A program made the position numbers and the translations under genes. Positions 17,201 to 25,703 of a stretch of 53,638 bases of DNA are shown piece by piece. The DNA is taken from the NCBI GenBank assembly GCA_049509915.1, contig JBEKZL010000010.1, forward strand, positions 1 through 53,638, in the 5' to 3' direction. Position 1 is the first letter of the stretch; each line of letters starts with the position of its first letter. Source of the stretch: JBEKYD01 sp049509915. Lineage in GTDB: Bacteria > Acidobacteriota > Terriglobia > Bryobacterales > Bryobacteraceae. The notes under the pieces are model-generated. The model was not told the origin of the DNA, searched no databases, and saw only the letters and a list, made by a program, of their open reading frames with translations.

Positions 17201-20200
17201 GCGTCGGGAAATCGCGCAGCTTCAGGTTTGGATCGCGCGGGATGTTGTAGGTCTCCCGGATGGACGCGAACAGCTCGGCCTGTTTCACGGTATCGACGCC
17301 CAGGTCGGCCTCCATGTCGAGATCCAGGTCCAGCATTTCGCGCGGGTATCCGGTTTTCTCGGTGACCAGGTCGAGCACCTTCTGACGTACGGGGTCCTCG
17401 ACCTCGGGAGCGGGGGTCGCTTGGACCGGCGCGGCAATCGGAGCTGACGCAACAGCCGGAACTGGCGCGATCGCAGGAACCGGAGCGGCGGCAACCAGGT
17501 CGGGCCGCCGGTCATAGACGAACTGGATGACGCGCGCCAGCGTCGGGAAATCGCGCAGCTTCAGGTTCGGGTCACGCGGGATGTTGTAGGTCTCCCGGAT
17601 GGACGCGAACAGCTCGGCCTGTTTCACGGTATCGACGCCCAGGTCGGCCTCCATGTCGAGATCCAGGTCCAGCATTTCGCGCGGGTAACCGGTTTTCTCG
17701 GTGACCAGGTCGAGCACCTTCTGCCGTACGGAGTCTTCCACCACCGGAGCAGCCGTGACCGGGACCGGCGCGGCAATCGGAGCTGACGCAACTGCCGGAA
17801 CTGACGCGGCCGCAGGAACCGGAGCAGCGCCCTTCAGGTCGGGCCGGCGATCATACACGAATTGGATGACGCGCGCCAGCGTCGGGAAATCGCGCAGCTT
17901 CAGGTTCGCATCGCGCGGGATGTTATAGGTTTCGCGGATGGCCGCGAACAGCTCGGCCTGTTTCACGGTATCGACGCCCAGGTCGGCCTCCATGTCGAGA
18001 TCCAGGTCCAGCATTTCGCGCGGGTAGCCGGTTTTCTCGACCACCAGAGCGAGGACTTGGGTCTGAACCGGATCCACGGCCGGCTTGGGGACGGAGGGTG
18101 GCGCGGCGGGAGCTTGGGTTATGGGTTTCGCTACCGGCGCTGGCGCGGCCACGGGCTTGGGTGCGGTCACCGGCGTGACTGCCGGCACCCTCGCGGGCGC
18201 GGCCACGGGCGCAGGTTTCACCCGTGCTACAAGTTCTTCGGCCGGCTCGGCCACTCTTGCCGTCTCGGCCGGCACGCGGCCGTCGCGCATACGAAGCGTG
18301 CGGTTCACGACCTCCAGGTCCGCGGAATAGCCCGCGGTCCGGTCGAGCCAGTTTTGCCACGCCACCGGATCAGCGATCCGGTAGCGGTATCCCAGTGCGT
18401 TGGCAGTGGGACGCGCACCGGCGCCGGGGACACGCCGGATCAGCGTCATGCAGATTTGCGAGCCGAACCCGGCGCCGAGCCGTAGCGCGTACTCGACAGG
18501 ATACGAGCCACCGCGGGACAGGTTTAACGGGCCCAGTTCGGGGTCGATTTCCTTGAAGTTGGCAATCGGCGGCACGCACCCGGTTTCGAGCGCTTTGATG
18601 GCGACCACGTCCTCGATTCCGGCGCCCATCGCATGGCCGGTGAAGCCCTTTGTATTCGCGATAACAATCCGGTTTGCGTTATCGCCAAATACCGCGCGTA
18701 GGGCGTGGATTTCCGCCGAGGCGCTACCGCCGCGGGCCGGGGTATACGTCTCATGGGACACGAACACCATGTTGGCCGCCAATTGCTCGCGCCGAATCCC
18801 GGTACGGGTTTCGACCTGCCGGACGAGCTCCTCCATGGTGCGATGGACGTGCTGAATGTCCAGACGAGTGCCGTGGAATGCGCTGTTCGCTGTAACGGCG
18901 CCCAGCACTTCGCAGATGGGCCGGAGCCCGCGCTCGGCGGCGGCTTCCGCACTTTCCACTACCAGCGCCGCCGCGCCCATGCCAATGATCATGCCGTGCC
19001 GCCTGCGGTCGAAGGGAACCGCGGCCTCCTCGACGACATCGTCGGTCGCCGCGGCGCCGCTGGCCAGGAACCCGGCTCCGAACCATTCGATCATGTGGTC
19101 AGACGTAATGTCGTCCGCCGAGATCACGATCACCCTGCGGCATCGCCCGGCGCGGATCCAATCCTCCGCCAGCGCAACCGCCTGGGTCGTCGACGCGCAC
19201 GCCGCATTCACTTGCGTGTTGGGGCCGCGTGCGCCGATCAGTTCGGCGAACTGCGAGTGCCCCATGGACAAAACCCGGAACAGGAAACGCCGGTCGAGCT
19301 GGAACGGCTCCTTGGCGATGGCCTCCTGCAATTCTGCGATACGCCGATCGATCTCCTGCCGCTGGGGGGATTGACTGTTCGGCTCGGACCGTTGGCGCAG
19401 ATCCTCCAGCACGGCTAATTGGTCGCGGCGGGCGCGATCGGTGTAGTAGCGCCCCAAGTCGTCGGCGAATGAGTCCATTCCGGGCCAGACAGAGGCGAAG
19501 ATCACGCCGGTGTCGTCGCGCATGGCGTCAGGCAGCCCCCAACGATCACGTAGTTGCGTGCCCTTGCTAGTGTTTTTGTAGCGCATGGTCAGCGGGATGC
19601 CCGCATCGCGCAGCGCATCGATGCCAGCCGCGATCGCCAGGCTGGTGACGCGATCGAGCGCCGCGATCCGCTCCTCTGAAACGCCGAACTCTTTACCGAG
19701 ATCAAACGCGCCGCCGCGCCCCGCCAACTTGATCACGTCCGCTGGGTTTTGGAGCTGTTCAAAGGTGGGACCTCCGTTATCGCTCTTCACCAGTCGCGTG
19801 ATGTGCTTGTCCAGGATGGCGCGGCGCAAGCGCAGCGGAATGGTGTCGATAAACTGCTCTCCGCGCAAGATCCGGGCCACGTTGCCGTCATCGAAAATGT
19901 GTTCGGTCCCTGGCAATCCCAGGGACGCGCCGGTGATCACGACCGGACGGGCTGCCGGGCGCTTTCCCTCCGGATGGGTCTCGGTTTCGGCTACTGTCTC
20001 GACCCTTCCGGCGCCCAAGCCGGCGGCATAAAGGCCGCATAGCGCCTGGTTGAAGGCGGTGGTGTCCGGGAACTTCGGATGATTGGTGAACAGCGCGAGC
20101 ACGTCGCTGCGGTCGCCGAGCACATCCTCGACGAAGCCGTACAGCGCTTTTTTCGGACCCACTTCCACGAATACGCGTGCGCCGGCCGCATAGAGCGTGC

Positions 20201-22886
20201 GCAGCCCCTTTATAAATTGCACCGGCGAAAAGACCTGCCGCGCCAGGATGTCGAGCATTTTGAGCCGCGCGTCCGGGCCGACGGGATAGAACTCACCGTC
20301 CACATTGGCGACGATGGGCAGTTTGCCCGGCTGGAGCCGCAGGCGCTCCAGCGTGCGCCGCAGCGGTTCGCTCGCCTGCGCCACGATGGAGGTGTGGAAG
20401 GCGTGGCTCACGGTTAACAGCACGGCGTCGTATCCGGCCTTCAGGAACGCAGCGACCGCCTGTTCGACGGCGGAGCTCGCTCCGCCGATCACGGACTGCT
20501 TGTCGCTGTTGATGTTGGCGACCACCACGTAACCGTCGATGGTCTTCAGGATGCGTTCCACCTCCGCAAGCGGCGCGAAGATAGCCGCCATCCGGCCATT
20601 ATCGGCATAGGAAACTTTCGTCATCTCGCGACCGCGTGCGCTGACGGCTTCGAGCGCGTCTTCAAACGGAAGGGCGCCAGCCGCAACCAGGGCTCCGTAT
20701 TCACCAAGGCTGTGCCCCATGGTCATATCGGGCCGAATGCCGTAGGCGTCCAACATTCGCGTAAGGGACAAATCGGTGGCGAGTACCGCCGGCTGGGTGA
20801 TGGCGGTCTGCATCAGATCCGCTTCGGCCGCCGCTACCGCGGCCGGGTCCGCCGAATCTACGAAGATATACTCGCTGAGGGGCTTCGAGAGAAGCTGCGA
20901 CATCGCCCGGTCGGCTTCTTCAAAGGTGGCTGCTACAATCGGCTCGATGGCGCGCAACGGCTTCAACATGTTGACGTATTGCGAGCCCTGGCCGGTGTAA
21001 AGAAATGCTACTTTGGGCGCGGGGCCGTGGCCGCGGAAGATGCCTTGGGCGCGCAACGCCTTCCATACCGCAGGCTGGTCGGCGGCGAGCGCTTTGACAG
21101 CTTTGGCGCACTTATCCGCCAGTTCGGCGGCATTGCCGTAATCGATGGCAATCCGGTCCGGCGCACGCAGGTCCGCTTCGTATGGCGCGGCAACTGCCGG
21201 CGTCCGGCCCGCCTCCGCGGCTTTCTGAGCGGAACGAAGACGCTCGGCCAGCTCAGGCACGGAAGCAGCGCCGGCGACCAGTGATCCGCGCATGGGCGCC
21301 TTGGCGGACGACGGGCCGGCACCCGGCCGTCCCTGGCTCGCGGTAGGCGCCCCCGGCGCGGCCGGCTCACGTGTGGATGGCGGAGCCTCGTAGACCGCCA
21401 CCGTCCGTTTGCCGTTCCCGGTAAGCCTGTGCGGAATGTGCTCCTCCAGGACGATGTGGAAATTAGTCCCGCCAAATCCGAACGCGCTCGCTCCGGCGCG
21501 CCTGGCGCCTTCCACCGTCTCCGTCCACGGACGCAGTTCGGTGTTTACATATAGCGGCGAGTGATCGAAATCGAAGTTGGGATTGGGATGCTCGCAGTGC
21601 GCACTCGGCGGCAGCAGTTTGGTGCTCAGCGCGAGCGCGGTTTTCAGAATGCCCGCGGCCCCCGCCGCGCCTTTCAAATGGCCGATGTTCGATTTGACCG
21701 ACCCGAGGGGGATCTTGCGGCCATTGGCGCCGTGCTCCTTTAGCACGCCCGCCAGGCTCTCGATTTCGACAATATCGCCGACGCTGGTGGAGGTGCCGTG
21801 CCCTTCGAAGAGGGTTGCGGTAGATGGCGACAGCCCGGCATTGTGCCAGGCGCGCTCAGTAGCCAGCTTTTGCCCCACTGGGTTTGGCGCCGTGATGCCT
21901 TTTCCCTTGCCGTCGCCCGAAGCCCCGATGCCGCGGATCACGGCGTAGATCTTGTCTCCGTCGCGTTCGGCGTCAGCCAGGCGCTTCAGCAGGAAAAGCC
22001 CGGCGCCTTCCCCCATGACGAAGCCATCGGCGCCTTCTGCGTATGGGCGCGACCCGGTAGCCGAGAGCGCGCCGATTTTGCAGAACTTCACAAAGGAAGG
22101 CGCCCCCATATTGCGGTCGATGCCGCCGGTAAGGGCCACGTCGCAATCGTTTTCGATCAGACTGTCGACCGCCGCGGTCATGGCCGCCATGGTGGAAGCA
22201 CAGGCGGCGTCGCAAGTGAAGTTCGGACCGCGGAAATTGAACACGTTAGCGATGCGCCCGGCCACGCAGTTCGCCAACTCGCCGGGCATGCTGTCTTCCG
22301 TGATGGGGGGAAACAGTTTGCCTAGGCGGGTGTGCCATTCGCGCGTGATGTCACGCCGGATGGCGGCCGGCAGGGCGGCGAAGGTGGCACTCTCGTCGAG
22401 CTCCCGGGCGTATTCCGGGAAGTACGCGCGCATCGACGTGAGGTAGTGTTTCTCACCACCCAAGGCATTGCCAATGATCACAGCCGTGCGCTCTGTATTC
22501 AACGGCCGATCCGGGTAGCCGTAGTCCGCCAGCGCCTCGCGAGTGGCGCTGATTCCCCAATGTTGTGACCCGTCCATGGCATCGGCGACGCGAGGCGGAA
22601 TGGCCAACCGCCACTTGAGCGGTTCCCACGCGTACTCGCGGACCCAGCCGCCGATTTTGGAATAGGTCTTATCCGGGGCACTGTGGTCGGGGTCATAGTA
22701 GAGCGCAGGGTCCCAACGGTCAGGCGTAACTTCTGTGATGCTGTCGCGTCCGGCCTTAATGTTTTCCCAAAACTCCGGTACGTTCGGGGCATCGGGCATA
22801 ACGGCGCCCACACCCACGATTGCGATGGCTCGATAACCTGTATCCTGCATGACGAGGCTCCTAGAATAGCTGGCGTTTTCGGACAT
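14277..22886 (-). CDS. Megasynthase of secondary-lipid/PUFA-synthase type: KS-AT-KS-ACPx4-KR-DH
   Basis: A 2869-residue iterative polyketide/fatty-acid-like synthase. KS1 (about 20-485) has Cys229 (DAACAST), His363 (EGHGTSTSVGD) and His403 (NIGHLKG). AT (about 620-930) has Ser726 in GHSLGEYG. KS2 (about 980-1485) is divergent but keeps Cys1230 (NAACAST), His1378 (VSHETYTP) and His1418 (GFTGHAMG), so it is not a simple chain-length factor. Four ACPs follow at an exact 113-residue spacing, with linkers of Ala/Pro/Val. Each has DLGVDTVKQAE, with Thr1640, 1753, 1866 and 1979 where Ser is expected. KR (about 2085-2560) has TGAAGSIV and Ser2455/Tyr2469/Asn2473. The DH hotdog domain (about 2590-2855) has HRIEGTPVLP (His2604) and LIELCFQTAG. 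No ER, TE or reductase domain is present. The KS and DH most resemble PfaA-type synthases. The product is unknown. Confidence 0.9.
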   Translation of the reverse strand: MSENASYSRSLVMQDTGYRAIAIVGVGAVMPDAPNVPEFWENIKAGRDSITEVTPDRWDPALYYDPDHSAPDKTYSKIGGWVREYAWEPLKWRLAIPPRVADAMDGSQHWGISATREALADYGYPDRPLNTERTAVIIGNALGGEKHYLTSMRAYFPEYARELDESATFAALPAAIRRDITREWHTRLGKLFPPITEDSMPGELANCVAGRIANVFNFRGPNFTCDAACASTMAAMTAAVDSLIENDCDVALTGGIDRNMGAPSFVKFCKIGALSATGSRPYAEGADGFVMGEGAGLFLLKRLADAERDGDKIYAVIRGIGASGDGKGKGITAPNPVGQKLATERAWHNAGLSPSTATLFEGHGTSTSVGDIVEIESLAGVLKEHGANGRKIPLGSVKSNIGHLKGAAGAAGILKTALALSTKLLPPSAHCEHPNPNFDFDHSPLYVNTELRPWTETVEGARRAGASAFGFGGTNFHIVLEEHIPHRLTGNGKRTVAVYEAPPSTREPAAPGAPTASQGRPGAGPSSAKAPMRGSLVAGAASVPELAERLRSAQKAAEAGRTPAVAAPYEADLRAPDRIAIDYGNAAELADKCAKAVKALAADQPAVWKALRAQGIFRGHGPAPKVAFLYTGQGSQYVNMLKPLRAIEPIVAATFEEADRAMSQLLSKPLSEYIFVDSADPAAVAAAEADLMQTAITQPAVLATDLSLTRMLDAYGIRPDMTMGHSLGEYGALVAAGALPFEDALEAVSARGREMTKVSYADNGRMAAIFAPLAEVERILKTIDGYVVVANINSDKQSVIGGASSAVEQAVAAFLKAGYDAVLLTVSHAFHTSIVAQASEPLRRTLERLRLQPGKLPIVANVDGEFYPVGPDARLKMLDILARQVFSPVQFIKGLRTLYAAGARVFVEVGPKKALYGFVEDVLGDRSDVLALFTNHPKFPDTTAFNQALCGLYAAGLGAGRVETVAETETHPEGKRPAARPVVITGASLGLPGTEHIFDDGNVARILRGEQFIDTIPLRLRRAILDKHITRLVKSDNGGPTFEQLQNPADVIKLAGRGGAFDLGKEFGVSEERIAALDRVTSLAIAAGIDALRDAGIPLTMRYKNTSKGTQLRDRWGLPDAMRDDTGVIFASVWPGMDSFADDLGRYYTDRARRDQLAVLEDLRQRSEPNSQSPQRQEIDRRIAELQEAIAKEPFQLDRRFLFRVLSMGHSQFAELIGARGPNTQVNAACASTTQAVALAEDWIRAGRCRRVIVISADDITSDHMIEWFGAGFLASGAAATDDVVEEAAVPFDRRRHGMIIGMGAAALVVESAEAAAERGLRPICEVLGAVTANSAFHGTRLDIQHVHRTMEELVRQVETRTGIRREQLAANMVFVSHETYTPARGGSASAEIHALRAVFGDNANRIVIANTKGFTGHAMGAGIEDVVAIKALETGCVPPIANFKEIDPELGPLNLSRGGSYPVEYALRLGAGFGSQICMTLIRRVPGAGARPTANALGYRYRIADPVAWQNWLDRTAGYSADLEVVNRTLRMRDGRVPAETARVAEPAEELVARVKPAPVAAPARVPAVTPVTAPKPVAAPAPVAKPITQAPAAPPSVPKPAVDPVQTQVLALVVEKTGYPREMLDLDLDMEADLGVDTVKQAELFAAIRETYNIPRDANLKLRDFPTLARVIQFVYDRRPDLKGAAPVPAAASVPAVASAPIAAPVPVTAAPVVEDSVRQKVLDLVTEKTGYPREMLDLDLDMEADLGVDTVKQAELFASIRETYNIPRDPNLKLRDFPTLARVIQFVYDRRPDLVAAAPVPAIAPVPAVASAPIAAPVQATPAPEVEDPVRQKVLDLVTEKTGYPREMLDLDLDMEADLGVDTVKQAELFASIRETYNIPRDPNLKLRDFPTLARVIQFVYDRRPDLVAAAPLPVSAPLPAATPAPVAAPAQATPAPEAEDPVRRKLLDLVTEKTGYPREMLDLDLDMEADLGVDTVKQAELFASIRETYNIPRDPNLKLRDFPTLARVIQFVYDRRPDLKTAAPPAAAATNAPAPVPERAEQPRRELATFDAANAMPRRVPIPVLRPPLGLCKSTGVSLESGRRVFIMPDRSGVAEVLAQRLRALGVEVVETAEAPVNGVYWLPALDDEGDLVGMTFASWREAVDLRLKSLYRTMRTLYDQVAPAGTFLVSATSLGGQHGYNEAGATAPLGGAVTGFTKTYKRERPEALVKAVDFEGGLSAEEIAERLIDETLRDPGVVEVGYQGEHRWTIGLEERPAADGQPGMALNKDSVFLVTGAAGSIVSAITADLAAASGGTFYLLDLVPEPNPANSDLQRFVTDKDALKRDLFARIQARGERATPALVEKELAALERAQAANAAIEAVRAAGGTARYYSVNLTDGEAVAKVVADVREQCGRIDVLLHAAGIDRSHALRDKEPREFDLVFDVKCDGLFHLLHAIGDMPLGTMIGFSSIAGRFGNPGQTDYSSANDLLCKIASSFRRTRPATRGIAIDWTAWGGIGMAMRGSIPKVMEAAGIEMLPPEAGVPWIRRELTAGAWRGEVVAAGRLGALLEPWDATGGLELSALALGPMLGGTAHVGLNGGLTLETLLDPAVQAFLNDHRIEGTPVLPGVMGIEGFAEAALSIAPGWQVEAVEDVEFLAPFKFYRDEPRPVTVEARFHPDGGGLVADCQLTGRRILANQSEARVETHFTGRVRLSRQRPASTGGPVPGLPHGSTIDADAIYRVYFHGPAYRVLKRAWWDEYGAVGELAADLPANHHPDDRPLAIAPRLIELCFQTAGIWEMAVKHSMGLPRRVNRVSLYRMPEAAAGPLFAVVTADAVTGGFDAYVVDQTGIPYLHVDGYRTVAFREDVDALVFSSAKVAMAMA
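16818..18065 (-). repeat. Four tandem 339-bp ACP-coding repeats inside the megasynthase gene
   Basis: Four near-identical carrier-domain units with their linkers, spaced by exactly 339 bp: the Thr codons lie at 16952, 17291, 17630 and 17969 (first base read on the minus strand). The domain cores differ by only a few synonymous or conservative changes, while the Ala/Pro linkers vary more. This suggests recent duplication or ongoing gene conversion, and the copy number may vary between strains or be misassembled with short reads. Confidence 0.9.
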
Positions 22887-22989
22887 AACTACCGCCTCTT
22901 TCGCGCTTGGCGCGAGTTCCGCGGCGGCTTGCGAACTTGTGGCGGTCGAGCGAGACTCACTCGGTCCCGCTACGCGGGTGAGCAGGCGA

Positions 22990-23012
22990 GGGCAGGCGGA
23001 TTGCCTGCCTCA
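22990..23012 (-). repeat. Intergenic hairpin repeat (GTGRGGCAGGC family), reverse orientation
   Basis: GGCAGGC-GGATT-GCCTGCC (22991-23009) is a perfect 7-bp hairpin ending in CTCAC, so the reverse strand reads GTGAGGCAGGC. It lies in the 136-bp gap between the acyl-CoA dehydrogenase and megasynthase genes and could slow or partly end transcription between them. Confidence 0.55.
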
Positions 23013-23022
23013 CAAGCTCCAC

Positions 23023-24705
23023 TTACGCGACGCGCGTGGCCGGCTTCGAGGCCCGGCCGTAAAGCACGTCGGCGACAAAATCCATGTCGGCCACCAGACC
23101 GATCTGGGCGCGGTGGATGGCCGGAAGGCTCAGCGCCGCTTCGAACGCGGCCAATTCAGCAGACTGCCCTTCCGGCCCGGCGCCGACAATCCACCGCAAA
23201 CTTTCCTGGGCCACCTTGAGGGCCGCCTCTCGCGCGAAAATCCGCGCGATGGCCGCCAAGGCGACCTTATCGAATCGCTGGTTGGTCTTCTCATTCAGCC
23301 GACCTTCCGCCATGAAGGCGGCGCGGCGCGCCAGGCTGCCGGCGCACTCCGCGTAGGCGATCCATTCGCCCAGGCGCAGAAGAATGTGCTGGAAGCGGGT
23401 CAAGCGGCCGATGCGCGCGCGCTCCATGGCTTCGGCCAGGGCGTGCAGGGCCAGCGCCGCAGTTCCGGCGCCGACATCGGGATGCTGTGCGTGAAGCGCC
23501 TCGAACTCGCGCGCCCGGTCGTGGTAGTACGCGCCGCGCGTCTTCAGGTGCAGCTGCCAGCGGTCGCGGCTGATGGTCATCTCCATGATTTCGGAGGTGC
23601 CCTCGTAGATGATGGTGATGCGCACGTCGCGTTTGATTTTCTCGACCATGTATTCGTGGGTATAGCCGTAGCCGCCCAGCGCCTGAATGCTGGCCTCGGC
23701 GGCCGCATTGCCGGCCTCGGTCGACATGTACTTGGCGATGGCGCCCTCGGTGTTCAGGCTGCCTTCGGCGCCGGCATCGATCCGCTCGGCGGTCTCCTCG
23801 ATGTAGGCGCGGCCGGCCTCCAGCCGAGCCACGTTCGGCACGATCAGTTTGTGGGTGTATCCCTGTTTCTGGGAGAGCGGCGCACCGGCCTGAATGCGTT
23901 TGGCGGAGTACGGAATCGCACGGTCGAGCGCCGCCCATCCCGCGCCCAGCCCGAATGCCGCAACCATCAGGCGGGTGTAACCGAACACGGCCTGCGCCTG
24001 CAGCAATCCCTGGCCCTCAACTCCGCCCACCAGCCGGCTGGCGTCAACGTATACATCGGCTAAGGAAAGTGCGGCGGTATTGCTGGTGCGGATACCATGC
24101 TTGTCTTCGGGCTTGCCCTGGGTAAATCCCGGCGCGCCCCGTTCCAGGATGAACCAGCTCGGACCCGCAGGCGTGTTCGCCAATATGGTGTAGGCATCCG
24201 CGATACCGCCGTTGCTGATCCACTGCTTGGCGCCGTTGATGCGATATCCGACGACCTTGTCGTTTTCCATCACGCGGTCCGCCGTGGTTTGTAACGCGCC
24301 CAGATCGCTTCCGGCATCCGGTTCGGTGGCGCCGTAGGCGAAAAGGATACCCTCTTCGGCGATGCGCGTGAGCCAGATCTTCTTCTGTTCCGGAGTGGCC
24401 CCGACGAAAATCGGGTCGCTGCCGAGGAATGTCGCCAGGACGGAGGTGGCAATCCCCAGATCGATCCGCGCCATCTCCTCGCACACGACGTACACGTCGA
24501 ATGCGCCTCCGCCGAAACCGCCGAACTCCTCCGGGACAAACAGAAGCTGAATGCCGAGTTTGTCCGGGTTGCACATGTGCCGAACAACCTCGACCGGGCA
24601 TTCGTCGCGTTCGTCCAGATCGATCAGCTCCTGGTCCGGAAGCCGCTTCTTGGCGAACTCCTTAAGCGATTTCACACTGAGTTTGAGTGTTTTGGCTGTG
24701 ATCAT
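23023..24705 (-). CDS. Acyl-CoA dehydrogenase
   Basis: A 560-residue flavin acyl-CoA dehydrogenase, which introduces a 2,3-trans double bond and passes electrons to ETF. Family marks include FAYGATEPDAGSDLGA and AKQWISNGG in the middle domain and GGYGYTHEYMVEK then YEGTSEIM toward the C-terminal domain. It is longer than the usual 380 residues because of a C-terminal helical extension, as in the VLCAD-like group. The ATG at 24705 overlaps the etfA stop (ATGA), so start and coupling are both supported. Lying between etfBA and the megasynthase, it may desaturate or degrade the chain that enzyme makes. Which acyl-CoA it uses cannot be told. Confidence 0.9.
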   Translation of the reverse strand: MITAKTLKLSVKSLKEFAKKRLPDQELIDLDERDECPVEVVRHMCNPDKLGIQLLFVPEEFGGFGGGAFDVYVVCEEMARIDLGIATSVLATFLGSDPIFVGATPEQKKIWLTRIAEEGILFAYGATEPDAGSDLGALQTTADRVMENDKVVGYRINGAKQWISNGGIADAYTILANTPAGPSWFILERGAPGFTQGKPEDKHGIRTSNTAALSLADVYVDASRLVGGVEGQGLLQAQAVFGYTRLMVAAFGLGAGWAALDRAIPYSAKRIQAGAPLSQKQGYTHKLIVPNVARLEAGRAYIEETAERIDAGAEGSLNTEGAIAKYMSTEAGNAAAEASIQALGGYGYTHEYMVEKIKRDVRITIIYEGTSEIMEMTISRDRWQLHLKTRGAYYHDRAREFEALHAQHPDVGAGTAALALHALAEAMERARIGRLTRFQHILLRLGEWIAYAECAGSLARRAAFMAEGRLNEKTNQRFDKVALAAIARIFAREAALKVAQESLRWIVGAGPEGQSAELAAFEAALSLPAIHRAQIGLVADMDFVADVLYGRASKPATRVA

Positions 24706-25703
24706 GACCGGGACCTCTCTTTCCCTGGAACGCAACTTTCCTCGCGAACCCGCGCCGCCAAAGCCGGCATGAACTCCAGCATGTCGTCGACGATTCCCAC
24801 GTCCGCCACGCGGAATATCGGCGCTGTCGGATTCTTGTTGATCGCCACGATGAACGGGCTACCCTTAAGGCCGGCCAGGTGCTGGAACGAGCCGCTAATG
24901 CCACAGGCCATATAAACCTTTGGCCTCACGGTTTGGCCGGACGACCCGACCTGGCGCGATTTGCTCATCCACTTGGCATCCACCACCGGGCGCGAGCAGC
25001 TCACCGCGGCGCCAATCGCCTCCGCCAGATCTTCGGCGATGGCGACGTTTTCCTGCTCCCCGATGCCGCGGCCAATCGAGACCAGCACCGGCTCCTTGGT
25101 AATATCGACGTCTCCGGCCTCGGGCACGACGGTTTCCAGATACTGGCGGCGCTCCGTCAGGGCGCCAACCTCCGCCGATTTGTTCACTACATGGCCACCC
25201 GCCGGAGCGCCTTCGGACGGCCGGAACGCACCCGGCCGCACGTTCAGCACCGCGCCGGCCGCGAAGTTACAACGGACATGGGTACTGAACTGGCCCCCGA
25301 ACTCCTGCCGAACCGCCTGCAGCCAGTCCCCTTCCACGCCCTCAATATCCACCACGTCCGGCACGTAGGCCGCGTTTATCCGGATGGAAAGCCCGGGCGA
25401 CAGATCCACCCCGAAGTGCGTGTGCGGGACCAGTACGATCGCGCCGGCCGGCAGCACCTTCTCCAGCGCCGCGCGGACCAGTTCGGCGTTGGGATACGCC
25501 AGTTCTTCCCTGGAGATCTTCCAGATTTCGCTGTAAGATGCGCGCAGGCTATCGCATACCGTATCCAGATCGGGGCCCCAGCCGGTGACGACGGCCGTCG
25601 CGCGCTCCACCGGGTCGATCTTTCGCACCGCAACCGGCAGTTCAGAGGCGGTGTCATCCGCGACACCATTCTTGTGGACGATATAGGCGAATATCCGTGG
25701 CAT
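24702..25703 (-). CDS. etfA: Electron transfer flavoprotein alpha subunit
   Basis: A 333-residue EtfA, which holds FAD and hands electrons from acyl-CoA dehydrogenases to a membrane quinone reductase. The C-terminal FAD domain is typical: VSIGRGIGEQEN, SRPVVDAKWM, GQTVRPKVYMACGISG, HLAGLKGS and INKNPTAPIFRVADVGIV. The ATG at 25703 shares its first base with the last base of the etfB stop (TGATG), showing tight coupling; the frame upstream of this is only a shadow of etfB. The N-terminal domain (MPRIFAYIVHKNGV) is less conserved, as usual. Confidence 0.93.
   Translation of the reverse strand: MPRIFAYIVHKNGVADDTASELPVAVRKIDPVERATAVVTGWGPDLDTVCDSLRASYSEIWKISREELAYPNAELVRAALEKVLPAGAIVLVPHTHFGVDLSPGLSIRINAAYVPDVVDIEGVEGDWLQAVRQEFGGQFSTHVRCNFAAGAVLNVRPGAFRPSEGAPAGGHVVNKSAEVGALTERRQYLETVVPEAGDVDITKEPVLVSIGRGIGEQENVAIAEDLAEAIGAAVSCSRPVVDAKWMSKSRQVGSSGQTVRPKVYMACGISGSFQHLAGLKGSPFIVAINKNPTAPIFRVADVGIVDDMLEFMPALAARVREESCVPGKERSRS

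Noticed and set aside
16818..18065. Tandem repeats as a possible CRISPR or satellite array
   Set aside because: The 339-bp unit is far too long for CRISPR, and each unit encodes an ACP in frame.
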